Source of the DNA: Ignavibacteria bacterium
GTDB lineage: Bacteria; Bacteroidota; Ignavibacteria; Kapaibacteriales; Kapaibacteriaceae
NCBI GenBank assembly: GCA_016707005.1
Contig: JADJIQ010000005.1
Span: 1,198,001-1,262,000 of the forward strand
DNA: 64,000 bases
Direction: 5' to 3'
Shown here: one piece after another, positions 1 to 7,982 of the stretch
Numbering within the stretch: the stretch's first letter is position 1
Layout of the letters: each line of letters starts with the position of its first letter
The notes under the pieces: generated by a model
What the model was told of the DNA's origin: nothing
The model's database searches: none
What the model saw: the letters and a program-made list of their open reading frames with translations, nothing else
Program-made: the position numbers and the translations under genes

Positions 1-594
1 TCTGATCCTAGGGACATACTCGCGATGGCGCGTATTGGTGCGAACGTTGGGACGTGGTATCTGAGCCCTAACTATCATCTTCCCTCAGGAGCATCGGTCT
101 GGATTCCGTCTCCAATTGCCTATGCCGCTGATGTAACGGTAACGACGAATGCGTCAGACCAACAGCAGATGGTCTTTGATGCAACGTCGTGGAACATGAA
201 CAACTCGTCCGTGAACATTCTTGCCACTACGGCGCCGCCTTTGCAGAAGATGATCTTCCTTAGAGGCGGCATGGCGTGGTCGAATGCGGTCCAGTTGAAT
301 CTTGGTTCTTCGCCACTATTCACAGAACTCCAATTGAGCATTATGGACAATGCTGCCACTCGAGGCGACGCGCAGGGAACGATCCCTGTGTTCCGCTGGG
401 CGAGCGGGCCGTATTCAGGGGTGCAGACACTCAACCTTGTGTTCAAACAGCCTGGACGATACACACTTGGTCTGATGGGAATCAACAACAACTCGACACC
501 AGACTATTCGATGTTTGAGATGGACATCATCGCCGATCAAGGCACGCAGATATGTCGCCGATCATACAAGCGCGCCTGTCACAGCTCCTCTTGA
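1..594 (+). CDS. Uncharacterised protein, 5' end outside window
   Basis: The frame is open from the first base, so the ATG at 25 need not be the true start and the gene probably begins upstream. The visible 197 residues are rich in Ser, Thr, Asn and aromatic residues with alternating hydrophobic strands, as in a secreted beta-sandwich, but I recognise no family. The last 15 or so residues (after a D-Q-G-T-Q stretch) turn into a basic, Cys- and Ser-rich tail that looks out of frame. The next ORF overlaps by 43 bp in another frame, and its opening residues read as a natural continuation. Either two genes overlap here or one long gene carries a frameshift near 540-550. Confidence 0.5.
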   Translation, partial: SDPRDILAMARIGANVGTWYLSPNYHLPSGASVWIPSPIAYAADVTVTTNASDQQQMVFDATSWNMNNSSVNILATTAPPLQKMIFLRGGMAWSNAVQLNLGSSPLFTELQLSIMDNAATRGDAQGTIPVFRWASGPYSGVQTLNLVFKQPGRYTLGLMGINNNSTPDYSMFEMDIIADQGTQICRRSYKRACHSSS

Positions 595-3500
595 CCTCGC
601 TCTATGAGGACAGTGGCAAAGGAACGTTGCGTTTGGTTGGTGACATCGATCTGAAGACACCTCCGTGGTTCTGGCCACCTGTTGCTGAGATCAGCTGCAA
701 GCAGAAGAAGATCACCTATGGTGGTCCGCCATGGGGCGGGAACAGTGAATTCAGAGGCGGCGTTCAGCCGAAAACGCCTCCCGGCGGGTGGACGGATATC
801 GTCGATCAAACCGAGGACGGACGCAAGATCCTTGTAGGCCGCATCCCGCATTGGGATGAGTTCTGGTCGGGCTCGCCTCCGACGAATCTAAAGTCAGAGA
901 TCCCACATGCAGACGTAGATACCTTCCTCAACGGCTTGATGCGTGGCATGCCGATGAGCGCTGGTGCATTCTTCGAAGACAGACCACTTCGTCTGTATGA
1001 AGCACTACCGCCAAAGATGATCCTCGGATCGTTTCCGTCAGGCCCATACAGGGAAGGAGGTCCCAGAGGACCTGATCCGCGCTATCCATTAGACCCTTAC
1101 AGAAAAGACACCGGCACTGAACCCCGTCTGGGCGATTCGAGTAACTGTTGGGAACGGATCTGCTGCATAGGACTCGACGTAGAGAAGAGGGAAGTAACGG
1201 CCATCGTAGAGATCACTCAGAGCTCAGGATATGGCGGAGACTTGTGTTCATCGACGGCCTTCGAATCTGTTGGTTTCTGGCTCATCGAGCCATCACGCGC
1301 TGAGGTCACCGCAAATGAGTGGCCCGACAATCCAAACCCGAACCCGAATTCAACAAGGCCGGGTGACTACTGCGGGGGCAATGTCCGATTCGTCGGAGCC
1401 AAACGCATCCCTGTTGCAGACATACCGCGTAGTGAAAAGGGAAATGCTGATTGCCTAAACCCGGTTTTTCAATACGACGCCGGTAGTCTGCGCTACTCCG
1501 TCTCGTTGCCACTCAGTGACGACGACCTTGACTTGATGAAGAAGTGCAGCGACACCTCTCCGCGCCTGCCAGTTCTGCATGCAGTGGTTACCTGGAATGC
1601 AGACATAAAGAATGAGAACTTTGGCGGACGTGGGCTGCGATTCGGCGACTGGGATAGTGAGGTGGTGCAGTATCCAGTCCCAACTGTAAAGAAGTTGACG
1701 AGAGAGATTGCTGTAGGTCTACTCAGTGATGAGTGTCCGTATGTGAGATACTCGAATGTAGTTTGGCCTAAGGAAATCAAAGCTGTTGAGTTTCCAAAAG
1801 TGGTTGAAGGCCAGGATAATCCTCCTGTACAACTTGAGAAGCTGGCAATCGATGTAACAGCCACAATCAAAGCGAAAATCGATGTGCATGGGGCGATGCG
1901 GTTGTTTGTTGTGAGTGCAGACTACGAAAGCAAGCTGCTAAGACGCAGAATCATAGCACGCCAAGACATCAATCGTCAAACTCCAGCCATTCAACTGACT
2001 GGAGTTCCGCCTAACTCAGTGCTAACACCATTCGACCTTGATGTGGGTGATTGGATCATTTGTGCAGCCTTCGCACATAACAACGAAATCATTGGATGGG
2101 ATCCCGAGCGTGATTTGGTGCTATCTGGTTACGGGGAGTCCCTGACTACAACGTGCTTAGGATTGTACAGAGATTTGAGGAAGCGTGAGATAAAAATGGT
2201 AGGCCCGTTGGACTCTGGAATATTGGAGTTGAATTATAGGCGGCCTGCTGCATCTGTCAATAGAGTTCTTGACTACCCACCGTGCGTTGTGAAGATTGAA
2301 CAAGATCCGATAGACGTTATAGAGAGTCATAACTTCATTGCATTCTTCTCTGTCGAAGCAACTTCAGAAGGATCTCTCGACAAGCTGCGGCTTGAGCCGA
2401 ATGGAGATGCCGGAGTCATAGTAATTTCAATGGCGCGTGGGTCAAGATGGACTGCAGATGATTCTCGATTCTACAACCATTACCTGAAGATAATCGAACA
2501 ATTGGTGCTACTAGGATACATCGTAGTTGTCCCAAATGTGTCTACTGATAGAAATCCCTATTTCCTTTATGATGTCTTGCCTGAAATTGACGCTAACCTT
2601 ACGAAGACTTTCCCTAATGTCGGATCGTTCCAATATGTGTTGTTTGGTCACAGTAATGGAGGGGATGCGGTACGGTATGCGTTGGCAACTAAAGACAAAC
2701 CCGAAAGCGATGCTCGAGCAAAAACAGCCCAAAAGATTGCTGGTGGAATTTTGCTTGCCCCAGCTCTGCCTGGAGATGCGTTGATAATGAATAGATCGCC
2801 ATCTCTCGTAATTGCAGGTGGTCTAGATGACCAGATTCCATTCAAATTGTTGGAATGCACAGATGATAGAGACATCAAAACGGGCAAGGTAAGTGAATCG
2901 CCGTTTTCGCCTATCACTGCATGGGAAATGAGCCAAAGTACAAGGTCATATCTGCTGTTTGTAAAAGGCGCAACACATTATCGTTGGATCAATTCCATGG
3001 ATGACTTCACACAATGGCAAACATCGAATGAAGATCTTGAAACGAAACTCGTTCTAGATGGTGACAACCTTTCAGGCTCGCAGCCTTTGTATCCGCAAAG
3101 GCATGAATCGCTCTTGCTCTCTTACGTTACGTATTTCACCCTCGCCTGCCTATCCAAACAATCGAACTATCTGCAAATGCTAGTGCCAGGTGTTCATATT
3201 CCACCAGACGTTAGAAAGTATAACGCTGCCGAGCACTTGGAAGAAGCATACGCTCTGTATTTCAAAGGGCGATCTAGTAGCAGCATGAATTCGCTTACAT
3301 CAGACGGTAGTGAAACCAGATATCTTGGGCACTTGGTAAAGAGGCGAATCGTTGTTGATGGCCGCACCGTTTCAGGCTATAAGATTGAAAAAGCCAATAT
3401 GTGGGTCGAAGCGGAAACGGTGATTCCCTTCTATCAGAAACTTCTGTTTGTATCTGGGCGAGATATCGAAATGTCTTACGAGATAGGATCTGGTTTGAAG

Positions 3501-3878
3501 TTTCAAATCAAAGAGGCAATTGCTTTTAATTACATGGCATTGGGATTACAAGGTGAAGTGACCGAATCCGTTGAAAGGTTTACAATCAGCATTCATCTAA
3601 GTGACGGCCGAGTTGCTATGATCCCAATATTGGACAGGAATCTGAACTCTGCAGGATATGAAGTCACTCAGTATACTTTGTCCAGCGATAATATGATTCG
3701 TGTACAGGGTAAAACGGCAATGGTGAAACAATTGCTCGTGCCGCTCTCGTGGGCATTAGACTCATGTTTTGTGAGCGAATCCAAGACGCTGTCTATAGAT
3801 CGAATAGCTTTCAAAGTAAAGAATGCTGATACCCCAATCGTGTTTGGAGTGGGTCTTGTCCAAATAGTATCCGGTTAA
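552..3878 (+). CDS. Large protein with alpha/beta-hydrolase domain
   Basis: This is an 1108-residue protein with no visible signal peptide at the chosen ATG (AAGG lies 9 nt upstream). About 600 residues of unrecognised, Pro-, Asp- and Trp-rich sequence come first. Residues about 615-830 look like an alpha/beta-hydrolase: nucleophile elbow G-H-S-N-G-G with Ser701, acid in G-G-L-D-D (Asp759 or Asp760) and a late G-A-T-H motif with His809. The C-terminal 280 residues look beta-rich. The triad suggests an esterase, lipase or peptidase; the substrate cannot be told. If the upstream ORF belongs to the same protein, a secretion signal could lie outside the window. The gene looks AT-richer than the rest of the window and lacks the AGGGGGCT octamer, a possible sign of foreign origin. 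The next gene follows after 10 bp. Confidence 0.75.
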   Translation: MSPIIQARLSQLLLTSLYEDSGKGTLRLVGDIDLKTPPWFWPPVAEISCKQKKITYGGPPWGGNSEFRGGVQPKTPPGGWTDIVDQTEDGRKILVGRIPHWDEFWSGSPPTNLKSEIPHADVDTFLNGLMRGMPMSAGAFFEDRPLRLYEALPPKMILGSFPSGPYREGGPRGPDPRYPLDPYRKDTGTEPRLGDSSNCWERICCIGLDVEKREVTAIVEITQSSGYGGDLCSSTAFESVGFWLIEPSRAEVTANEWPDNPNPNPNSTRPGDYCGGNVRFVGAKRIPVADIPRSEKGNADCLNPVFQYDAGSLRYSVSLPLSDDDLDLMKKCSDTSPRLPVLHAVVTWNADIKNENFGGRGLRFGDWDSEVVQYPVPTVKKLTREIAVGLLSDECPYVRYSNVVWPKEIKAVEFPKVVEGQDNPPVQLEKLAIDVTATIKAKIDVHGAMRLFVVSADYESKLLRRRIIARQDINRQTPAIQLTGVPPNSVLTPFDLDVGDWIICAAFAHNNEIIGWDPERDLVLSGYGESLTTTCLGLYRDLRKREIKMVGPLDSGILELNYRRPAASVNRVLDYPPCVVKIEQDPIDVIESHNFIAFFSVEATSEGSLDKLRLEPNGDAGVIVISMARGSRWTADDSRFYNHYLKIIEQLVLLGYIVVVPNVSTDRNPYFLYDVLPEIDANLTKTFPNVGSFQYVLFGHSNGGDAVRYALATKDKPESDARAKTAQKIAGGILLAPALPGDALIMNRSPSLVIAGGLDDQIPFKLLECTDDRDIKTGKVSESPFSPITAWEMSQSTRSYLLFVKGATHYRWINSMDDFTQWQTSNEDLETKLVLDGDNLSGSQPLYPQRHESLLLSYVTYFTLACLSKQSNYLQMLVPGVHIPPDVRKYNAAEHLEEAYALYFKGRSSSSMNSLTSDGSETRYLGHLVKRRIVVDGRTVSGYKIEKANMWVEAETVIPFYQKLLFVSGRDIEMSYEIGSGLKFQIKEAIAFNYMALGLQGEVTESVERFTISIHLSDGRVAMIPILDRNLNSAGYEVTQYTLSSDNMIRVQGKTAMVKQLLVPLSWALDSCFVSESKTLSIDRIAFKVKNADTPIVFGVGLVQIVSG

Positions 3879-3888
3879 GGAGGTATTC
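3879..3888 (+). promoter_or_regulatory. Strong Shine-Dalgarno site
   Basis: AAGGAGG, overlapping the end of the preceding stop codon region, lies about 5 nt before the ATG at 3889. It is a near-perfect anti-16S match and fixes the start of the secreted protein. It also shows that this organism uses Shine-Dalgarno initiation, which most Bacteroidia do not. Confidence 0.7.
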
Positions 3889-5205
3889 ATGAAACCGTTT
3901 GTGATTGCAGTGCCAGTGTATTTGCTACGAACGTCTGGCTTCGGACTCTTCCTTGCATGCCTCTGCGCGTTTCAACTCAAAGCTCAGAGCGGGAATCTGG
4001 CAGAAGTGATGCGATATAAAGGCATATGGGGATACGTTGACGCTTCGACAGTACGTGCAACTCAGCATGGAGTAGCGATTGCACTTACAGTACGCACAGT
4101 TGCGCCGGGATCTGGATTGCTCTTTCTTTCAACAGTGATTGCAATTACTGATAGAGGAATTGATACTGTGCCACTTGGGGATCGACTTTGTTCCCAGGCT
4201 GTTGTTTGGAGAGACACTGTATTTTCCGCGCTCTATACCGTGCACGATACCGTATTTATTGCTACAGCACTGCAGGGCCATAGTGAGAAAAGCTATGTTG
4301 TTGCAGGTAGAAAGCGTTTGGCAACAAATATCAATTGCATCGACGGCTCACTGAGCATTTACGATGTGAATGAAGGCATCACCTTCCTGCTAAATCAAAC
4401 TGATAGCATTCATAAACCAATCCCTTACGGAGATGCTATCCACCTAGAAATGTTCTCACTCAAGGGGGATATCTATCTATTCCCTGAAGTTGAGGCGCCA
4501 CGGTATATCCCCTTTGGAACAAATTCCTCAATCGCCGTCGACTCGGCTTATGACCGTGCTTCAACCAAAGTGTACTTTAATAATGTTTCCGTAATCAACG
4601 ACTCGGTTGTATGGATAGACCAAAAATCTCGCCGGTGGGCTTTATCTATGACAACTAGAGATCACACCGTTACACAGTATGCGGAGTCGAAAGACTCTCC
4701 TTTGGGTGGGTGTGCAGGCCGATGGGGGTACTTAAGCGTAAGCCCATATTCAAGCAACCCTGCTGATGATGAAGAGTATACCAGCCAGATCGTTGTTCGC
4801 TATACACATGGCAATGGTATTGCCGTGCTTGACACCATACATCGTCCCTATATCCACCGCTCCGGCCTAGGCGTCGGCTGGTGGAACGGGTCCTTCTATT
4901 TCACTGCCGAAGTACGAGACAGTGGAGCCCCTTATGAGTCGGCAGAGAGCATCATCTACAAGTACACCGAACCCATCCCCGTGGTGTCAGTTGAGGATCA
5001 ATTGCCAAACAGTGAAAAGGCCGACTTGGCGGAGCGTCTCGCCTTCACTCAGGAAGCGTATGCAAACTGGCGAGACGGGCTTGGCGCAGAGGTGACGGTG
5101 TATGATCTTCTTGGCAACGAGGTGCATGGCTTCGTTGTTCCCCATACGGGCGTTTACTGTGTTCGGGGCCTAGGCAAGGTGTGGCTCGTGTCAGTGACGC
5201 CATAG
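3889..5205 (+). CDS. Secreted protein, probable T9SS cargo
   Basis: 438 residues. The N-terminus has a basic start and a long hydrophobic stretch (about residues 9-32) ending in L-K-A-Q-S, a plausible Sec signal peptide. The middle is beta-rich with repeated V-x-D-T/S-V patterns and no recognised enzyme motif. The last 45 residues hold V-Y-D-L-L-G-N-E-V followed by a short G-V-Y-C-V-R segment and a terminal hydrophobic strand, which is the pattern of a T9SS type A sorting domain, although shorter than usual. Export to the outer membrane surface is therefore likely. It follows the hydrolase-like gene by 10 bp and probably shares its transcript. Function unknown. Confidence 0.7.
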   Translation: MKPFVIAVPVYLLRTSGFGLFLACLCAFQLKAQSGNLAEVMRYKGIWGYVDASTVRATQHGVAIALTVRTVAPGSGLLFLSTVIAITDRGIDTVPLGDRLCSQAVVWRDTVFSALYTVHDTVFIATALQGHSEKSYVVAGRKRLATNINCIDGSLSIYDVNEGITFLLNQTDSIHKPIPYGDAIHLEMFSLKGDIYLFPEVEAPRYIPFGTNSSIAVDSAYDRASTKVYFNNVSVINDSVVWIDQKSRRWALSMTTRDHTVTQYAESKDSPLGGCAGRWGYLSVSPYSSNPADDEEYTSQIVVRYTHGNGIAVLDTIHRPYIHRSGLGVGWWNGSFYFTAEVRDSGAPYESAESIIYKYTEPIPVVSVEDQLPNSEKADLAERLAFTQEAYANWRDGLGAEVTVYDLLGNEVHGFVVPHTGVYCVRGLGKVWLVSVTP

Positions 5206-5236
5206 TCTTTTAGAGCCTATCGAAGATCTGATTTGC

Positions 5237-5260
5237 GTCATACCGTCATACCGTCATACC
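5237..5260. repeat. Tandem 8-bp repeat, unit GTCATACC
   Basis: Three perfect copies of GTCATACC followed by a partial GT lie in the 180 bp between two plus-strand genes. It is the first of several arrays of this kind in the window, all with different 7-8 bp units. Confidence 0.85.
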
Positions 5261-5447
5261 GTATGTACTACACACTCTTCCACCACCCTCAATAGCTGAT
5301 TAGCTTGTTCTGGGCCACTGTTGAATTGCAGAACCTCGTGCAAGTATCCTTGTAAATCAAATATCATGTGTTAAATTTGCTAGGATAATTGATCGCATTG
5401 TACATCGAACGGTTGAAGAAGCCCTTGCTCGTCAAGCCGCGGTTGCC

Positions 5448-6548
5448 TTGGTTGGACCGCGCCAGGTGGGCAAAACAACCTTGGCGTTAGCTGTTGGACG
5501 GCAACACGAGGCGATCTATCTGGACCTCGAAAACAGCGCAGACCGTGCCAAGCTGAGCGACCCTCGCGACTTCCTGATACCGAATGCAAACAGGCTTGTG
5601 ATTCTCGATGAGGTTCACAGAGTGCCTGAACTCTTTGCACAGTTGCGTGGCATCATTGACGAGGGACGCAGGGAAGGATTCGGTAAGGGGCGATTTCTTC
5701 TGCTTGGGTCGGCTTCGGTGGATCTGCTGCAACAGTGCAGTGAGAGTCTGGCCGGACGTATAGCATACGTCGAGATGACAACGCTGGGACCGCTCGAGGT
5801 GATTTCAGAGCCATTGGATAAGCTCTGGCTCCGGGGAGGATTCCCCGATAGTTTTCTTGCTCGTACGAATAAGGAAAGTCTAGCGTGGCGAACAGACCTC
5901 ATCCGCACGTTCCTCGAACGTGATGTGGCAATGTTCGCTCCTCGAGTACCGGCCGAAACGATGCGACGACTATGGAGTATGCTTGCGCACGGACATTCAA
6001 CAATGTTGAATGCGTCAATCATCGCACGCAGTCTCGAAGTGAGCTCCCCAACCGTGCAGCGGTACGTTGATCTGCTTGTAGACTTGCTTCTTGTACGTCG
6101 ACTTCAACCGTACACATTGAGCATTGGCAAAAGACTGGTCCGCACTCCAAAGGTCTACATTCGAGATTCCGGACTCTTGCATGCGCTTTTGAATATCGGC
6201 GAACGTGATGATCTGATGGGCCATCCTGTAGTAGGGGCTAGCTGGGAAGGCTTCGTGATCGAGTCGCTTCTATCGGTCGCACCTGAGAGGACAGTGGCTG
6301 GATTCTATCGTACATCTGCCGGTGCTGAAGTAGATCTCGTACTTGAGTTGCCCGGAGGTCGTCGATGGGCCCTTGAAATCAAACGCTCAGTAACAGCAAA
6401 GCCGTCACGCGGATTCTATCAGTCGTTAGATGATCTCAAGCCAGATCGTTCCATCATCGTCCACTCAGGAACGGACGCGTATGCTATGGGCAATGGCGTT
6501 GAGGTGATAGGATTCGTGGAACTCAGTCGCGAGCTGATGCGGATGTAG
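5448..6548 (+). CDS. AAA-type ATPase with DUF4143 domain
   Basis: The N-terminus is a P-loop with G-P-R-Q-V-G-K-T-T (Walker A) and V-I-L-D-E-V-H (Walker B). The C-terminal half has the DUF4143 signature, including an A-E-V-D-L-V-L-E ... A-L-E-I-K-R-S segment that resembles a PD-(D/E)XK nuclease core. These ATPases are common accessory genes, often mobile or toxin-antitoxin-like, with no settled role. The start is a problem: TTG at 5448 falls only two residues before Walker A. In-frame sequence continues upstream to a stop at 5352 and encodes a family-like segment (about I-I-D-R-I-V-H-R-T-V-E-E-A-L-A) with no ATG, GTG or TTG. An ATA/ATT start at 5385/5388 is possible. The 3' end overlaps the convergent glycosyltransferase by 26 bp. 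Confidence 0.85.
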   Translation: MVGPRQVGKTTLALAVGRQHEAIYLDLENSADRAKLSDPRDFLIPNANRLVILDEVHRVPELFAQLRGIIDEGRREGFGKGRFLLLGSASVDLLQQCSESLAGRIAYVEMTTLGPLEVISEPLDKLWLRGGFPDSFLARTNKESLAWRTDLIRTFLERDVAMFAPRVPAETMRRLWSMLAHGHSTMLNASIIARSLEVSSPTVQRYVDLLVDLLLVRRLQPYTLSIGKRLVRTPKVYIRDSGLLHALLNIGERDDLMGHPVVGASWEGFVIESLLSVAPERTVAGFYRTSAGAEVDLVLELPGGRRWALEIKRSVTAKPSRGFYQSLDDLKPDRSIIVHSGTDAYAMGNGVEVIGFVELSRELMRM

Positions 6549-7287
6549 ATCCATACCGCCCATTCTTCACGATCCCCATCTTGTGCAGTCTATGCTGCAC
6601 GCTGGTCCATAACACGCCGAAACCGTAGATGGTGCTGCGACGGAAGTTGATGGAGGAGGCGTCGTCGAAGTATTTGGTTGGACAGGTTACTTCGCCGATG
6701 GGGAAGTCCTGCATGATGATCTGCGACAACATCTGGTTGTCGAAGACGAAGTCGTCGGAGTTTGCTTCGATGTTGATCGACTCTAACACGGTCCTCGAAA
6801 AAGCACGATACCCTGTGTGGTACTCACTGAGCTTCTGACCCACCAACATGTTCTGAATGAGTGTGAGTCCGCGGTTGGCGATGTACTTGTACAAGGGCAT
6901 GCCGCCCTTGCGAGCGCCGTTGCCAAGGATCCTACTACCTAACACAACGGGATATACATCGTTGGCGATCATCCAACTCATCACGGGGATGAGCTTGGGT
7001 GTGTATTGATAGTCGGGATGCAACATGATCACGATGTCTGCACCAAGAGCAAGAGCAGTGCTGTAACAGGTCTTCTGATTGCCGCCGTAACCACGGTTGT
7101 TGTCGTGACGGATCACGTGGGTGATGCCAAGCCCCCTAGCAACTTCTGATGTGTCGTCACGAGAATGATCGTCCACAAGCACAACATCATCCACGATGTC
7201 GAACGGGATCTCGCGATAGGTGATCTCCAGTGTCTTGGCGGCATTATACGCCGGGAGAACAACAACGATCTTCTTATCGTTGATCAT
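6523..7287 (-). CDS. Family 2 glycosyltransferase
   Basis: A 254-residue GT-A fold enzyme. It opens with V-V-V-L-P-A-Y-N-A, followed by V-V-L-V-D-D-H-S and, around residue 95, I-V-M-L-H-P-D-Y-Q-Y, the nucleotide-sugar and metal-binding region of dolichyl-phosphate mannose/glucose synthase-like GT2 enzymes. No transmembrane segment is evident, so it is likely cytosolic or peripheral, transferring a sugar from a nucleotide donor to a lipid carrier or cell-surface polymer. It overlaps the upstream SIMPL gene by 4 bp (ATGA), the last gene of a minus-strand run from rpoZ. The acceptor is not predictable. Confidence 0.88.
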   Translation of the reverse strand: MINDKKIVVVLPAYNAAKTLEITYREIPFDIVDDVVLVDDHSRDDTSEVARGLGITHVIRHDNNRGYGGNQKTCYSTALALGADIVIMLHPDYQYTPKLIPVMSWMIANDVYPVVLGSRILGNGARKGGMPLYKYIANRGLTLIQNMLVGQKLSEYHTGYRAFSRTVLESINIEANSDDFVFDNQMLSQIIMQDFPIGEVTCPTKYFDDASSINFRRSTIYGFGVLWTSVQHRLHKMGIVKNGRYGSTSASARD

Positions 7288-7979
7288 TCGATCTCAAAGA
7301 TTGCGTTTATAGTGATGCGCATGGAGAGTTGACCTGCGCTGACGGGTGTGCCCATATCGGCTTCGGCTGCCATACTCCGCATTGCCTTGTACATGGGGGT
7401 AGGGGGCTGATAGCCGCCATGCTCACTGATCGTAAGGACCCTCACCACCCGAGCGCCCATCGCGTTTGCTAGCGCCTCCGCCCGAATCTTAGCACCCTTC
7501 GCAGCTTGAACACGGAGCGTGTCGGCGATAGGCTTGCTGTTGGTAACAGAGAAGCTCACGTTGTCGAGAAGGTTGCTACCCTCGGCAACACTGGCATTGA
7601 TCACGTCTTCGAGCTTTGAAAGATCACGAACGGTGATCATCACAACGTTGCGCATCTGATACTTGATCAACTCGCGACGTCCGTCCTGCTTCCAATTGTA
7701 CTGAGGCTGGATCTGAAGGTCGCTGGTCATGATGTCCCGTTGATCGATGCCGATCTTCTTGATGGCGTCGAAGATGGCGCGGACGCGACGGTCATTGTCC
7801 TTCTTGATGGTGACAACGTCCTTGCCTTCTGTCTCCACGCCAATACTCACGGTTGCACGATCGGGCGTAAGGAAGATCTCTGCTTCACCTTCTACGGAAA
7901 CGGTCCGTCGGGTGTCCACTTGTGCGTTGGTGATGCTGATGGCCGTGACGAAGGCGAGGAGAACGAGGATGTGCTTCAT
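7284..7979 (-). CDS. SIMPL domain (DUF541) periplasmic protein
   Basis: 231 residues with a Sec signal peptide (M-K-H-I-L-V-L-L-A-F-V..., cleavage after T-N-A). The rest fits the SIMPL/DUF541 family: V-S-V-E-G-E-A-E-I near the start, T-P-D-R-A-T-V-S-I-G-V, and a terminal M-R-I-T-I-N-A-I-F-E strand. Proteins of this family form oligomeric periplasmic or surface assemblies (E. coli YggE is one); the biochemical role is unsettled, with links to oxidative stress. The gene lies 3 bp after the ABC-F gene and overlaps the glycosyltransferase by 4 bp, so the three are probably co-transcribed. Confidence 0.88.
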   Translation of the reverse strand: MKHILVLLAFVTAISITNAQVDTRRTVSVEGEAEIFLTPDRATVSIGVETEGKDVVTIKKDNDRRVRAIFDAIKKIGIDQRDIMTSDLQIQPQYNWKQDGRRELIKYQMRNVVMITVRDLSKLEDVINASVAEGSNLLDNVSFSVTNSKPIADTLRVQAAKGAKIRAEALANAMGARVVRVLTISEHGGYQPPTPMYKAMRSMAAEADMGTPVSAGQLSMRITINAIFEIE

Positions 7980-7982
7980 GAC

